A DNA stretch of 42,300 bases, taken from contig CAJQRD010000065.1 of assembly GCA_905480605.1 (NCBI GenBank), forward strand, positions 1 to 42,300. The letters run 5' to 3'. The DNA comes from an uncultured Saprospiraceae bacterium. GTDB taxonomy: Bacteria; Bacteroidota; Bacteroidia; Chitinophagales; Saprospiraceae. Positions 25,742-34,367 of the stretch are shown piece after piece (the stretch's first letter is position 1; each line of letters begins with the position of its first letter). The translations under genes and the position numbers were made by a program. The notes under the pieces were generated by a model. The model saw only the letters and a program-made list of their open reading frames with translations. It did not search any database and was not told where the DNA came from.

Positions 25742-27177
25742 TCTACCAAAGTAATTTTTAAAGCATTCGTTCTAAACCTTTTATGTAACGGCATTGACGC
25801 AGTATTGATGACTACATCTCCATCTTTTAACAATTCTTTTTCTTTTAAAATTTCACAAAGGTCCTCAATTGTTTCATCTGTATTTGTGAACTTGTCATAA
25901 AAGAAGCCTCTAACGCCCCATATTAAGTTCATTGTGCCTAAAATTGGACGAATTGAAGAGAATATGTAAATATTTGTTTTAGGCCTGTAAGAAGATACTT
26001 TAAAGGCCGTATATCCAGAAATTGTGATACCTAAAATGGCAGTAGCTTTGACATCCTCTGCTATTTTGGCCGCGGTCAAACAGATAGTATCTGAATAATA
26101 AGTCTCGGAATCCTTGTTTGGTTTAGCCCGTTTGCCCAACAATTCATAGTTTTTTTCAGCCTCTTCAATAATTTTATTCATTTGTTTTACAACCAAAGGC
26201 GGATGTATACCTACGGAAGTTTCGCCACTTAACATAACAGCATCTGCGCCATCCAATACAGCATTTGCGACATCTGTAATCTCAGCTCTTGTTGGGCTAG
26301 GATTGGTAATCATGCTTTCCATCATTTGGGTTGCCACAATAACAGGTTTGGACTTTTGAATGCATCGGCGAATGATATCCTTTTGGATCGAAGGCAACCT
26401 TTCCATAGCTACCTCGACACCCAAATCACCTCTTGCAACCATAATGGCATCTGAAACAGCAACAATAGACTTGATATTGGCAACGGCTTCTGGCTTTTCA
26501 ACTTTTGCGATAACTTTTGCAAAATGATTGTTTTCAGCAATAATATCCTTCAATTCTTGGATATCTGCAGCTTTTCTTACAAACGACAATGCAATCCAAT
26601 TGATAGGTTGGGTCAACATAAACTCCAAATCCGTTCTATCTTTTTCTGTAAGTGATGGCTGAGATATGTTGGTATCAGGCAGGTTTACTCCTTTTTTTGA
26701 TGAAATACTAACACCGTGAATAACCTCTAATTTTACTTCTTCATTGATGATATCAACTACTTTCAATTCAAGCTTTCCATCATCTACCAATACTTTATCA
26801 CCTAGTTTAACGTCTTTAGAGAAATTTTTGTAACTCATATAAATACGTTCAGCGTTACCCACACAGGATTGTGGTACAAATGTTAAAATATCACCTTTAT
26901 TAAGAAGTAATGTACCATTTTCAATTTCACCGACTCTTAATTTAGGGCCTTGAAGGTCACCTAAAATGCCAATTGGAACATTATACGTCTCAACAATATC
27001 TGTAATGCGCTCAATTACTTGTAAATGATCACTGTGACTGCCATGAGAAAAATTAAGGCGAAAAACATCTACCCCCTCTTGAACCAGCTTAATAAGGTTC
27101 TCAGTACTGCTACTTGCAGGACCGATAGTAGCAACAATCTTGGTTTTTTGTTTATCGTTTATTTTTAGTTTTCCCAC
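25738..27177 (-). CDS. pyk: Pyruvate kinase
   Basis: It converts phosphoenolpyruvate and ADP to pyruvate and ATP, the last step of glycolysis. The 479 residues start TKIVATIGPASSSTENLI with the substrate-binding FRLNFSHG, continue through the B domain (about 70-170), the catalytic AKVEKPEAVANI and MVARGDLGVEV, then ATQMMESMITNPSPTRAE and DGADAVMLSGETSVG. The C-terminal domain is normal length. The start codon is GTG at 27175-27177. It heads the minus-strand group, with a predicted -7 box and a palindrome about 150 bases upstream. Confidence 0.96.
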   Translation of the reverse strand: MGKLKINDKQKTKIVATIGPASSSTENLIKLVQEGVDVFRLNFSHGSHSDHLQVIERITDIVETYNVPIGILGDLQGPKLRVGEIENGTLLLNKGDILTFVPQSCVGNAERIYMSYKNFSKDVKLGDKVLVDDGKLELKVVDIINEEVKLEVIHGVSISSKKGVNLPDTNISQPSLTEKDRTDLEFMLTQPINWIALSFVRKAADIQELKDIIAENNHFAKVIAKVEKPEAVANIKSIVAVSDAIMVARGDLGVEVAMERLPSIQKDIIRRCIQKSKPVIVATQMMESMITNPSPTRAEITDVANAVLDGADAVMLSGETSVGIHPPLVVKQMNKIIEEAEKNYELLGKRAKPNKDSETYYSDTICLTAAKIAEDVKATAILGITISGYTAFKVSSYRPKTNIYIFSSIRPILGTMNLIWGVRGFFYDKFTNTDETIEDLCEILKEKELLKDGDVVINTASMPLHKRFRTNALKITLVE

Positions 27178-27482
27178 TGTTTTTATTCTTTTTAGTTAAA
27201 TAAGTTGTAAAATAAAATGATTTATTCACAATAATGATATATACGGAACTGAATAAACTTTTATTAAGTTATTTCAATGATTGCTCCAATATGCTGATTT
27301 TTTGGTGTTTTTTAATCAAAATCTGACACTAAGTGTCAAATTTACAATAATTAAATTTCTGTACTTGATTCGGTTGGAGTAAATCATTTTAATCTTATAT
27401 TATTAAATTAGCAGAGTAAACCTTTGATTCTAATAGACAATTGGTTTATTTTGCGCCACGAAATCAAAAAAATTAAAGTATT
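27178..27482. other. Divergent pyk/acpP control region
   Basis: These 305 bases separate the divergent pyk and acpP starts and contain no gene. They hold the palindrome and pyk -7 box described separately. On the acpP side TTTATTTTG at about 27446-27454 is one base short of TAnnTTTG, so I do not call it. Confidence 0.6.
27324..27344 (-). promoter_or_regulatory. Palindromic operator overlapping the pyk -7 box
   Basis: TGACACTAAGTGTCA (27324-27338) is a perfect 15-bp palindrome. On the minus strand TAAATTTG (27344-27337) matches TAnnTTTG, so the palindrome would cover the predicted transcription start of pyk near 27330. This layout suits a dimeric repressor. No TTG lies at the correct -33 distance, so the promoter call is weaker than the palindrome itself. 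Confidence 0.55.
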
Positions 27483-27719
27483 ATGTCAAACATTGCAGAC
27501 AAAGTAAAACAGATTATCATTGACAAACTAGGAGTTGATGAGAATGAGATCTCAAATGAAGCAAGCTTCACAAATGATTTAGGAGCAGACTCACTAGATA
27601 CAGTTGAGTTGATCATGGAATTCGAAAAAGAATTCGATATTGCTATTCCTGATGAGGAAGCTGAAAAAATTCAAACAGTTGGGATGGCAGTTAGCTATCT
27701 TGAAAACGCTAAGAGTTAA
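27483..27719 (+). CDS. acpP: Acyl carrier protein
   Basis: The 78-residue acidic helical protein carries growing fatty acids on a phosphopantetheine arm attached to S37 in [15 protein letters not shown]. Length and charge are standard. It stands directly before fabF, the usual pair, with a hairpin between them that may lower read-through and give more ACP than FabF. Confidence 0.96.
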   Translation: MSNIADKVKQIIIDKLGVDENEISNEASFTNDLGADSLDTVELIMEFEKEFDIAIPDEEAEKIQTVGMAVSYLENAKS

Positions 27720-27741
27720 TATTTTAGAGAAATAATTGAAG

Positions 27742-27775
27742 TCCATCAGGATATTCCTGGTGGATTTTTTCTTTT
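27742..27775 (+). terminator. Attenuating terminator between acpP and fabF
   Basis: TCCATCAGG (27742-27750) pairs with CCTGGTGGA (27756-27764, one G-U pair) and is followed by six T and CTTTT. No separate promoter for fabF is visible in the 23 bases left, so partial read-through is the likely design. Confidence 0.75.
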
Positions 27776-27797
27776 AACCACCTAATTTTACCCATTG

Positions 27798-29039
27798 ATG
27801 AAACGTGTTGTAGTTACTGGTATTGGTGCATTTACACCTATAGGAAATACATTTTCTGAATACAAAGATGGCCTGTTAGCTGGAAAGAGCGGAGCAAATT
27901 TTATTACAAGATTTGATGCCTCTCTCTTTAAAACTCGTTTTGCAGCTGAGGTCAAAGGATATGTTCCTGAAGAAAGATTTGACAGGCGTGAAGTTCGAAG
28001 ATTGGATAGGTTTTCTCAATTTGCTATGATTGTAGCAGAAGAAGCTATGACTGATAGTGGAATTGATGTAGAAAAAATCGATTTGAGAAGGGCTGGTGTT
28101 ATCTGGGGTAGTGGAATTGGTGGTTTTGAAACTATTGAAAAAGATATTGAAGATGCAACTCTCAATGAAGGTGCACCTAGATATAGTCCGTTTTTAATTC
28201 CAAAACTAATATCTGATATCGCTCCTGGACATATTTCTATGAAATATGGTTTTAGAGGTGTTAATTATACAACAGTATCAGCTTGTGCTTCTTCAAGCAA
28301 TTCAATAAGCTCTGCTGCTGATAATATAAAACTGGGTCGGTGTGATATAGTAATCACAGGTGGTTCAGAAGCTGCAATAACAAAAGCAGGAATAGGTGGA
28401 TTTTCTTCTATGAAGGCCCTATCTCAAAGAAATGATGATCCTTTAACGGCAAGTCGCCCTTTTGATAAAGACAGAGATGGATTTTTATTAGGTGAAGGCG
28501 GGGGAGCTTTGATTCTTGAAGAATACGAGCATGCAAAAGCCAGAGGCGCGAAAATATACGCTGAAGTAATCGGAACTGGATCTACAGCTGATGCTTATCA
28601 CATGACTGCTCCGCATCCTGATGGATTGGGAGCTAGTGAAGTTATGACGATGGCATTAAAAGATGCTAATATTAATCCAGAGGACGTTGATTATATAAAT
28701 GTTCATGGAACTTCAACCCCTCTTGGAGATATAGCTGAAACTAAAGCTATAAAAAAGGTCTTTGGAGACCATATTTATAATTTGAACATTAGTTCAACAA
28801 AATCTATGACAGGTCATTTGTTAGGAGCTGCAGGTGCTGTTGAGGCGATTGCATGTATAGTTGCAATCAATGAGTCAATGGTTCCTCCAACAATAAATCA
28901 CTTTACAGATGATCCAGAATTGGATGAAAAGATTAACTTTACCTTTAACAAAGCTCAAGAAAGGGATGTAAATATCGCTTTGAGCAATACTTTTGGATTT
29001 GGAGGTCACAATTCGACAGTTATATTTAGAAAAATATAA
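27798..29039 (+). CDS. fabF: 3-oxoacyl-[acyl-carrier-protein] synthase II
   Basis: It condenses malonyl-ACP with acyl-ACP in fatty acid elongation. The catalytic triad is C163 (TVSACASSSNSI), the His in NVHGTSTPLGD (about 303) and the His in KSMTGHLLGAAG (about 340). The 413 residues are normal for KAS II. I choose the ATG at 27798, one codon after a TTG that also keeps the frame, because MKRVVVTGIG is the family's usual beginning. It is followed nine bases later by rnc, a conserved acpP-fabF-rnc order. Confidence 0.96.
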   Translation: MKRVVVTGIGAFTPIGNTFSEYKDGLLAGKSGANFITRFDASLFKTRFAAEVKGYVPEERFDRREVRRLDRFSQFAMIVAEEAMTDSGIDVEKIDLRRAGVIWGSGIGGFETIEKDIEDATLNEGAPRYSPFLIPKLISDIAPGHISMKYGFRGVNYTTVSACASSSNSISSAADNIKLGRCDIVITGGSEAAITKAGIGGFSSMKALSQRNDDPLTASRPFDKDRDGFLLGEGGGALILEEYEHAKARGAKIYAEVIGTGSTADAYHMTAPHPDGLGASEVMTMALKDANINPEDVDYINVHGTSTPLGDIAETKAIKKVFGDHIYNLNISSTKSMTGHLLGAAGAVEAIACIVAINESMVPPTINHFTDDPELDEKINFTFNKAQERDVNIALSNTFGFGGHNSTVIFRKI

Positions 29040-29047
29040 ATAAAAAT

Positions 29048-29785
29048 GTGATCAAGAGGTTTTACAATTATTATCTATCGCCAGAGAAAGATTTGGCTAG
29101 GAAACTTAAATCTGTTTTAGGTTTTGTGCCAGACAATTTAAAATTATTCAAGTTGGCTTTTTTTCATAAGTCAATGAATAATACAGATACTGCTGTGCGT
29201 ACATACAACAATGAGCGACTGGAATACCTAGGTGATTCTGTCCTTTCTACTATTGTTGCGGAATATCTATATAAAAAATATCCTACCAGAGATGAGGGCT
29301 TTTTAACAAAAATGCGCTCTAAAATTGTAAAGCGTAAAACCTTAAATAAGGTCGCTGAAAAAATGGGTATTGATATCATTTTGACAAAGTATACTCAAGG
29401 TAAATTGAGTTATTCAATGCTTGGCAATGCTTTTGAGGCTATGGTTGGTGCTATTTATATAGAGTATGGCTATGATCGTACAAGAGATTATGTGGTTTCA
29501 CGTATTTTGATGCGTTTGCTTGATATTCATGAGCTTGAAACGAGCGATGACAACTACAAGAGTCAATTGTTAGAATGGGGTCAAAAAGAAGGTAGAGCAG
29601 TAGCCTATAAGCTTTTGAATAAGTATAAGAAAGACAAACGAGATAGGTTTAAGATAGGTGTTTATCTAGACGGTAAAGAAATCTCAGTTGCTGAAGACTA
29701 CAATAAAAAATCTGCTGAGCAAATCGCTTCTTCATTTGCGTTAAAATCTTTGAACATTACTAGAACTATTGAGGTTAGTAGTTGA
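29048..29785 (+). CDS. rnc: Ribonuclease III
   Basis: It cleaves double-stranded RNA, processing rRNA precursors. The signature NNERLEYLGDSVLS is at about 54-67, with the metal ligands E59 and D63. The second active-site block is LGNAFEAMVGAIY (125-137), with E130; N127 stands where the E. coli enzyme has Asp114, a substitution I believe is normal in Bacteroidota. A C-terminal double-stranded-RNA-binding domain begins near 170 (YKSQLLEWGQKEGRAVAYKL). The start is GTG at 29048-29050; the ATG two bases earlier is out of frame and hits TGA at once. Confidence 0.95.
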   Translation: MIKRFYNYYLSPEKDLARKLKSVLGFVPDNLKLFKLAFFHKSMNNTDTAVRTYNNERLEYLGDSVLSTIVAEYLYKKYPTRDEGFLTKMRSKIVKRKTLNKVAEKMGIDIILTKYTQGKLSYSMLGNAFEAMVGAIYIEYGYDRTRDYVVSRILMRLLDIHELETSDDNYKSQLLEWGQKEGRAVAYKLLNKYKKDKRDRFKIGVYLDGKEISVAEDYNKKSAEQIASSFALKSLNITRTIEVSS

Positions 29786-29873
29786 TAACACTTTATTGTA
29801 AAGAGATATTTTACATTACAACAAGGTGCATTTTAAATATATCAAGGTAATCATCAAAAAATCATATTTATAA

Positions 29874-30911
29874 ATGGATTCGGTTAGCCAGTTTGTTCTA
29901 GGTGCTGCAGTTGGAGAAGTTTTATTAGGTAAAAAACTTGGTAACAGAGCTTTAATATTGGGTGGTATTGCAGGTACAATTCCTGATTTAGATGTGATGG
30001 CCAGCCCATTTTTATCTGAGGTCGATGCCTTGGCTTTCCACAGAGGAATATCACATTCAATCACGTTTGCTATTTTAGGAGCTATGTTCTTTGGCTGGGT
30101 AGCATTTCGATATTATGATTGGCGCTGGAAGCCTGACAAATATTGGGAAGTGCCAAAGTTGAGGTCATTTCAATGGATGTTTTTTTGGGCTCTTTTTACA
30201 CATGCTTTGTTAGATGTTTTTACAATGTACGGCACTCAATTGTTTGCTCCGTTTAGTGATTATCGTTTGGCATTTAGCACTATCTCAGTTGCAGACCCAT
30301 TGTACACTATACCTTTTTTAGTGGCTCTGGTAATAGTCTGTTTTTATAAAAGAGATAACCCGAAAAGGCAATTTTGGAATAAGCTGGGAATTATTTGGAG
30401 CTGTAGTTATTTAATGTTTACTGTATTTAATAAAATGTATGTCAAACATCAATTTGAAAATCAGCTTGCTGATAATGGTATCGAATACAGTAGTCAAATT
30501 GTTGGCCCTACAATTTTAAATAATATTTTGTGGAGTACTACGGTTGAAACGGACTCTGTTTATTATCAAGGTCAATACAGTTTGTTTGATCATTCTCCTA
30601 TAGAATTTAAACCTCTTGAAAAGAATCATGATAGGATTCCAGAAAAAGATGACAGTACAATTGAAATTTTAAAATGGTTTACAAATGGTTTCTATAATAT
30701 CATCGTTAGAAATGATGGTCATTTACAAATCAATGATTTAAGATATGGAACATATAGAGGAACTGGTGATGGAGAAAATGATTTTATATTTCGTTTTGTT
30801 TTGGAAAAAAAAGATGACGGTTACAAAATGCTAGAAACGAAAGGAGGACCAGAGCCAGAAGATTCTAAGGATATGATGAAATTGCTAATTGAGAGAATAA
30901 AAGGTATTTAG
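29874..30911 (+). CDS. YdjM-like membrane-bound putative metal-dependent hydrolase
   Basis: The 345-residue protein begins MDSVSQFVLGAAVGEVLLGK, with the conserved PDLD (37-40) and HRGISHS (56-62) of the YdjM/DUF457 family, where His and Asp residues are thought to bind metal. Four or so hydrophobic helices follow to about residue 200 (FQWMFFWALFTHALLDVFT, another His-Asp pair). The last 130 residues are soluble. It is an inner membrane protein; the activity is not established. It and the following gene (12-base gap) form a short unit. The 21 bases up to its ATG are identical to those before the GNAT gene at 6614. Confidence 0.82.
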   Translation: MDSVSQFVLGAAVGEVLLGKKLGNRALILGGIAGTIPDLDVMASPFLSEVDALAFHRGISHSITFAILGAMFFGWVAFRYYDWRWKPDKYWEVPKLRSFQWMFFWALFTHALLDVFTMYGTQLFAPFSDYRLAFSTISVADPLYTIPFLVALVIVCFYKRDNPKRQFWNKLGIIWSCSYLMFTVFNKMYVKHQFENQLADNGIEYSSQIVGPTILNNILWSTTVETDSVYYQGQYSLFDHSPIEFKPLEKNHDRIPEKDDSTIEILKWFTNGFYNIIVRNDGHLQINDLRYGTYRGTGDGENDFIFRFVLEKKDDGYKMLETKGGPEPEDSKDMMKLLIERIKGI

Positions 30912-30923
30912 ATATAAGGAATT

Positions 30924-31976
30924 ATGACTTATCATTTTTCATTTTTTAAAAAGTTTAGACATATAATCTCGTTGAGATTATTAATGTCGTTTTTTATGGC
31001 ATTTCTTTTTCAAGCCAGCAGTTATAGCCAGACCGATTTGAAAATTGGGGGAATGACTTTGGTAGCTCCTAGAGATTCATTTTCAGAAAATCCATTTACA
31101 GACATTGTTGACCTGAATGTAGGTTGGATTGCAGTTGTTCCTTATGCTTTTACACCGAAAGAAGAGGCAAGAGTATACTTTGAGAACAGTCATCAATGGT
31201 GGGGTGAAACACCTCAAGGTGCAGAATCTACAATTAAACTAGCCAAGGATAATGGTTTGAAAGTAATGGTCAAACCTCAATTGTGGCTTAGCCATTCATG
31301 GGTAGGTGAAATGGAATTTGACACTGAAAAGGAATGGCTAACTTGGGAAAATGATTATCGAAAATACATAATGTTATTCGCAGAAATTGCTGAGCGTACA
31401 GATGCTGAAATGTTATGTATTGGCACTGAATTCAAAAAAGCTTTAAAAATGAGGGATCATTTTTGGCGTCAATTGATTGTTGAAATTCGTGAAGTTTATA
31501 GTGGGCTATTGACCTACTGTTCCAATTGGGATGAATTTGACAGTGTCACTATTTGGGATGCAGTTGATGTTATTGGTGTAAGTTCATATTTCCCATTAAG
31601 TGATGAGGCAACGCCTGAAGTTGATGATCTTGCAATTGAATGGAATCCAATCAAAAAACGAATGCGCGCTCTTTCAAAAAAGTACAATAAGCAAATTTTA
31701 TTTACAGAATATGGGTACTTGTCAGTAGATGGTTGTGCGGGTAAAACTTGGGAACTAGAAAAAAACAGACAACAAAGATCGGTCAATGAAAAAGCGCAAT
31801 GCAATGCCTTGGAAGCTTTGTATTCTTCATTTTCTCAGGAAGACTATTGGGCTGGGGGGTTTATGTGGAAGTGGTATCCAAACGGCAATGTGAGGCAAGG
31901 TTTTAAGGATCATGATTATACGCCACAAGGTAAGATGGCTGAGAAAGTTATTCAGGACTGGTATGGGAGGTTCTAA
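30924..31976 (+). CDS. Secreted GH113-like glycoside hydrolase
   Basis: An N-terminal signal (RLLMSFFMAFLFQASSYSQ, cleavage near 35) precedes a TIM-barrel of about 310 residues. DIVDLNVGWIAVVPYAF, VKPQLWL, CIGTEF (E169, candidate acid/base) and ILFTEYGY (E262, candidate nucleophile) fit clan GH-A and resemble GH113 beta-mannanase-like proteins. The late strand GGFMWKWYPNG also fits. It is probably periplasmic or exported; the substrate is not certain. It lies 12 bases after the YdjM-like gene and converges with dapA. Confidence 0.7.
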   Translation: MTYHFSFFKKFRHIISLRLLMSFFMAFLFQASSYSQTDLKIGGMTLVAPRDSFSENPFTDIVDLNVGWIAVVPYAFTPKEEARVYFENSHQWWGETPQGAESTIKLAKDNGLKVMVKPQLWLSHSWVGEMEFDTEKEWLTWENDYRKYIMLFAEIAERTDAEMLCIGTEFKKALKMRDHFWRQLIVEIREVYSGLLTYCSNWDEFDSVTIWDAVDVIGVSSYFPLSDEATPEVDDLAIEWNPIKKRMRALSKKYNKQILFTEYGYLSVDGCAGKTWELEKNRQQRSVNEKAQCNALEALYSSFSQEDYWAGGFMWKWYPNGNVRQGFKDHDYTPQGKMAEKVIQDWYGRF

Positions 31977-32009
31977 CACCACCAATGTTTCAACCTTGTT
32001 TGCCGACGA

Positions 32010-32062
32010 TTTATACGCAGGTAAATGTCTTATCTTTATCTTCAATTGTTTATACGTAAGTA
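32010..32062. repeat. Pair of 14-base near-identical direct repeats
   Basis: TTTATACGCAGGTA (32010-32023) and TTTATACGTAAGTA (32049-32062) match at 12 of 14 positions, 39 bases apart, in the gap between the convergent GH113-like gene and dapA. I see no hairpin with a T-run there. The function is unknown. Confidence 0.4.
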
Positions 32063-32074
32063 GACAAACCTAAT

Positions 32075-32968
32075 TTAAGCTTCTTTTGAAATACGGTATA
32101 TCTCCAAAACACATTTCTTAAGTGATTCATAGTTTGCCTGGGACATTGTATGTAGAGGTAATCTTACATGATTTTCACAAAAACCTAAAACCTCCATTGC
32201 TGATTTGATTCCAACTGGATTGCCTTCAATGTATAACCATTTGTGAAGGTCGTAGGTTTTGAAGTTGCAATCTCTTGCATCTTGAAGATTTCCTTTTCTA
32301 CAAAATCTTGTCATTCTAGAAAAATAACCTGGACACGCATTGGCAATAACGGATATAACACCGTCACCACCAGTGGCTATCATAGGAAGTGCAACTTCAT
32401 CATCTCCAGAAGTTACAATAAAACCTTCAGGTTTGTTTTTTATTATTCTTGTGGCTTGAATAAGGTCACCAGACGCTTCTTTAATGCCTATGAATTTTTT
32501 ACTGGCGTTGGCTAACCTTATGGTAGTATCCCATTCGATATTTGACTTAGTACGTCCTGGTACATTGTAAATCATAATAGGAACCGAAGAAGCTTCCGCC
32601 AATGCCATATAGTGACTAAAAATTCCTTCTTGATTAGGTTTGACATAAGATGGAGATGAAGATAGAATTCCATCTATACCTTCGAAGTTATAGCCAGCAA
32701 TTTTTTTGCAAAGCTCAAGTGTGTTGTTTCCTCCAAAGTTGCCAGCAAGAATTGGTTTACGACCATCATTTACATGAATAACGAAATCTAAACATTGCCT
32801 GGCTTCTTCTTCGTTTAAAGTAGCTGTTTCACCTGTAGAACCAAGTGGAACAAGAAAATCGATATCTTCCTCGATGACATATTCTATGATTTTTCGATAC
32901 GCGTCAAAATCAATAGTTAGGTCTTTATTAAAGGGAGTTATTAGTGCTACACCAGTGCCTTGAAACAT
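32075..32968 (-). CDS. dapA: 4-hydroxy-tetrahydrodipicolinate synthase
   Basis: It condenses pyruvate with aspartate semialdehyde, the first committed step to diaminopimelate and lysine, supplying peptidoglycan. The 297 residues contain LGSTGETATL (42-51, pyruvate carboxylate binding), Y108 in SYVKP, Y134 in YNVPGRT and the Schiff-base lysine K163 in GIKEASGD. All key residues are present and the length is normal. It follows accA by 45 bases on the same strand. Confidence 0.96.
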   Translation of the reverse strand: MFQGTGVALITPFNKDLTIDFDAYRKIIEYVIEEDIDFLVPLGSTGETATLNEEEARQCLDFVIHVNDGRKPILAGNFGGNNTLELCKKIAGYNFEGIDGILSSSPSYVKPNQEGIFSHYMALAEASSVPIMIYNVPGRTKSNIEWDTTIRLANASKKFIGIKEASGDLIQATRIIKNKPEGFIVTSGDDEVALPMIATGGDGVISVIANACPGYFSRMTRFCRKGNLQDARDCNFKTYDLHKWLYIEGNPVGIKSAMEVLGFCENHVRLPLHTMSQANYESLKKCVLEIYRISKEA

Positions 32969-33013
32969 AAGCTTATATTTATTACTGTAGTAAGGAGAAT
33001 AAGTATTAATTGA

Positions 33014-33994
33014 TTATTGCTTATTCTTTTCTTTAGGTTCTTTAATGGTATCATACTGGCCCATATTGCAATATTTTTCAATTCTTGCATCAATTCTTTT
33101 ATCGCTAGGAATTTCCATCAAGGAAGCCAATTCTTTTTTGATATGTGCCTTAAGCACTTTTGCCATTTTTTCCGGGTCATTATGAGCTCCACCAAGTGGC
33201 TCTTTAACGATATCATCGATTAGACCAAATCCTAACATATGTTCAGATGTTAACTTTAGAGACTTTGCAGCTTGTTCCTTGAAGTCCCAACTTCTCCATA
33301 AAATTGAAGAACAAGATTCAGGAGAAATAACAGAATACCAAGTATTTTCTAACATAAATACACGATCACCTAGTCCAATTCCAAGTGCTCCACCTGATGC
33401 TCCTTCTCCAATCACATAACAAAGAATAGGCACTTTTAATTGAGCCATTTCAAATAGATTTTTGGCAATTGCTTCTGCTTGACCTCGCTCCTCTGCTTCA
33501 ATTCCTGGATATGCACCTGGAGTATCGATTAGACAAACAACAGGATAATTAAATCTTTCTGCCATTTTCATCAATCTGAGTGCTTTTCTGTAGCCTTCTG
33601 GATTGGCCATACCGAAATTACGGAATTGTCTCATTTTGGTATTTACACCTTTCTGATGACCGATGACAACCATTGTTTGGCCATTTATGCGGCCTATACC
33701 ACCTACAATTGCATTGTCATCTCCAAAATTCCTATCACCGTGTAATTCGATAAATTTTTTGAACATTTTTTCGATATAATACAGTGTATACGGACGTGCT
33801 GGGTGTCTTGACAGTTGTACTTTTTGCCAACCAGATAGATTAGAGTATATTTCTTTTTGCTTGGATCTTATCTTAGAGTCAAGTTCTTTTATATTATCAG
33901 AGACATCGATGTCACCTTCGGCTTCGATCTGCTTGATTTTTTCCATTTGCTCATAGAGCTTTTCAAGTGGTCTTTCAAATTCTAAAAATACCAT
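33014..33994 (-). CDS. accA: Acetyl-CoA carboxylase carboxyltransferase subunit alpha
   Basis: It forms, with AccD, the part of acetyl-CoA carboxylase that passes carboxyl from biotin to acetyl-CoA, making malonyl-CoA. Using the ATG at 33992-33994 gives 326 residues beginning [19 protein letters not shown], the normal start of the family. The core holds [40 protein letters not shown] and [17 protein letters not shown], written here in parts. The frame stays open upstream to about 34123, but those 43 residues are unlike AccA and overlap two palindromes, so I exclude them. Confidence 0.95.
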   Translation of the reverse strand: MVFLEFERPLEKLYEQMEKIKQIEAEGDIDVSDNIKELDSKIRSKQKEIYSNLSGWQKVQLSRHPARPYTLYYIEKMFKKFIELHGDRNFGDDNAIVGGIGRINGQTMVVIGHQKGVNTKMRQFRNFGMANPEGYRKALRLMKMAERFNYPVVCLIDTPGAYPGIEAEERGQAEAIAKNLFEMAQLKVPILCYVIGEGASGGALGIGLGDRVFMLENTWYSVISPESCSSILWRSWDFKEQAAKSLKLTSEHMLGFGLIDDIVKEPLGGAHNDPEKMAKVLKAHIKKELASLMEIPSDKRIDARIEKYCNMGQYDTIKEPKEKNKQ

Positions 33995-34367
33995 AAATAC
34001 ATAGTTTAGGTCAGCTGGCACGAATTTAATCAAAGTGTGGCATTTATTGGTAAAAAGATTTCCACGTGTCGTGGATATTGTTGTTTTGGATATGTATAAT
34101 ATATTGATATACATATAAATCACTTAAAAATATCGGGTAAGAATTATTTAAATTTTAATTCTTTGAAATTTTTGTTGTTCAAACAATAAAAACGAGTTCA
34201 TTGTGTAATATTATTCTAAATATAAGCTTATGCGCTTTTTACACAGTCCTAACTTTAAATGACTTGTATTTATTGATATTTTTACCAACTTCTAATTTGT
34301 GTAAGTAATTTACTTGATTACAAATTCAAATTGATAAAAATGTTCTGAATAAAATTAATTTTAGTAG
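33995..34367. promoter_or_regulatory. accA/SWIM-gene divergent region with several inverted repeats
   Basis: These 373 bases hold no gene. TCCACG-TGT-CGTGGA (34061-34075) is a perfect GC-rich palindrome about 65 bases before the accA start. ATATGTATA/TATACATAT (34090-34116) is a 9-bp hairpin. AAGAATT/AATTCTT (34139-34163) is a third, weaker one. I found no complete TAnnTTTG box on either strand. The palindrome is the best operator candidate for accA. Confidence 0.45.

Noticed and set aside
27446-27454. acpP -7 box TTTATTTTG
   Set aside because: It is one base short of TAnnTTTG, so I did not call it a promoter.
33995-34123. N-terminal extension of accA
   Set aside because: The frame is open but the 43 residues are unlike AccA, and the DNA carries palindromes; the ATG at 33994 gives the normal family start.
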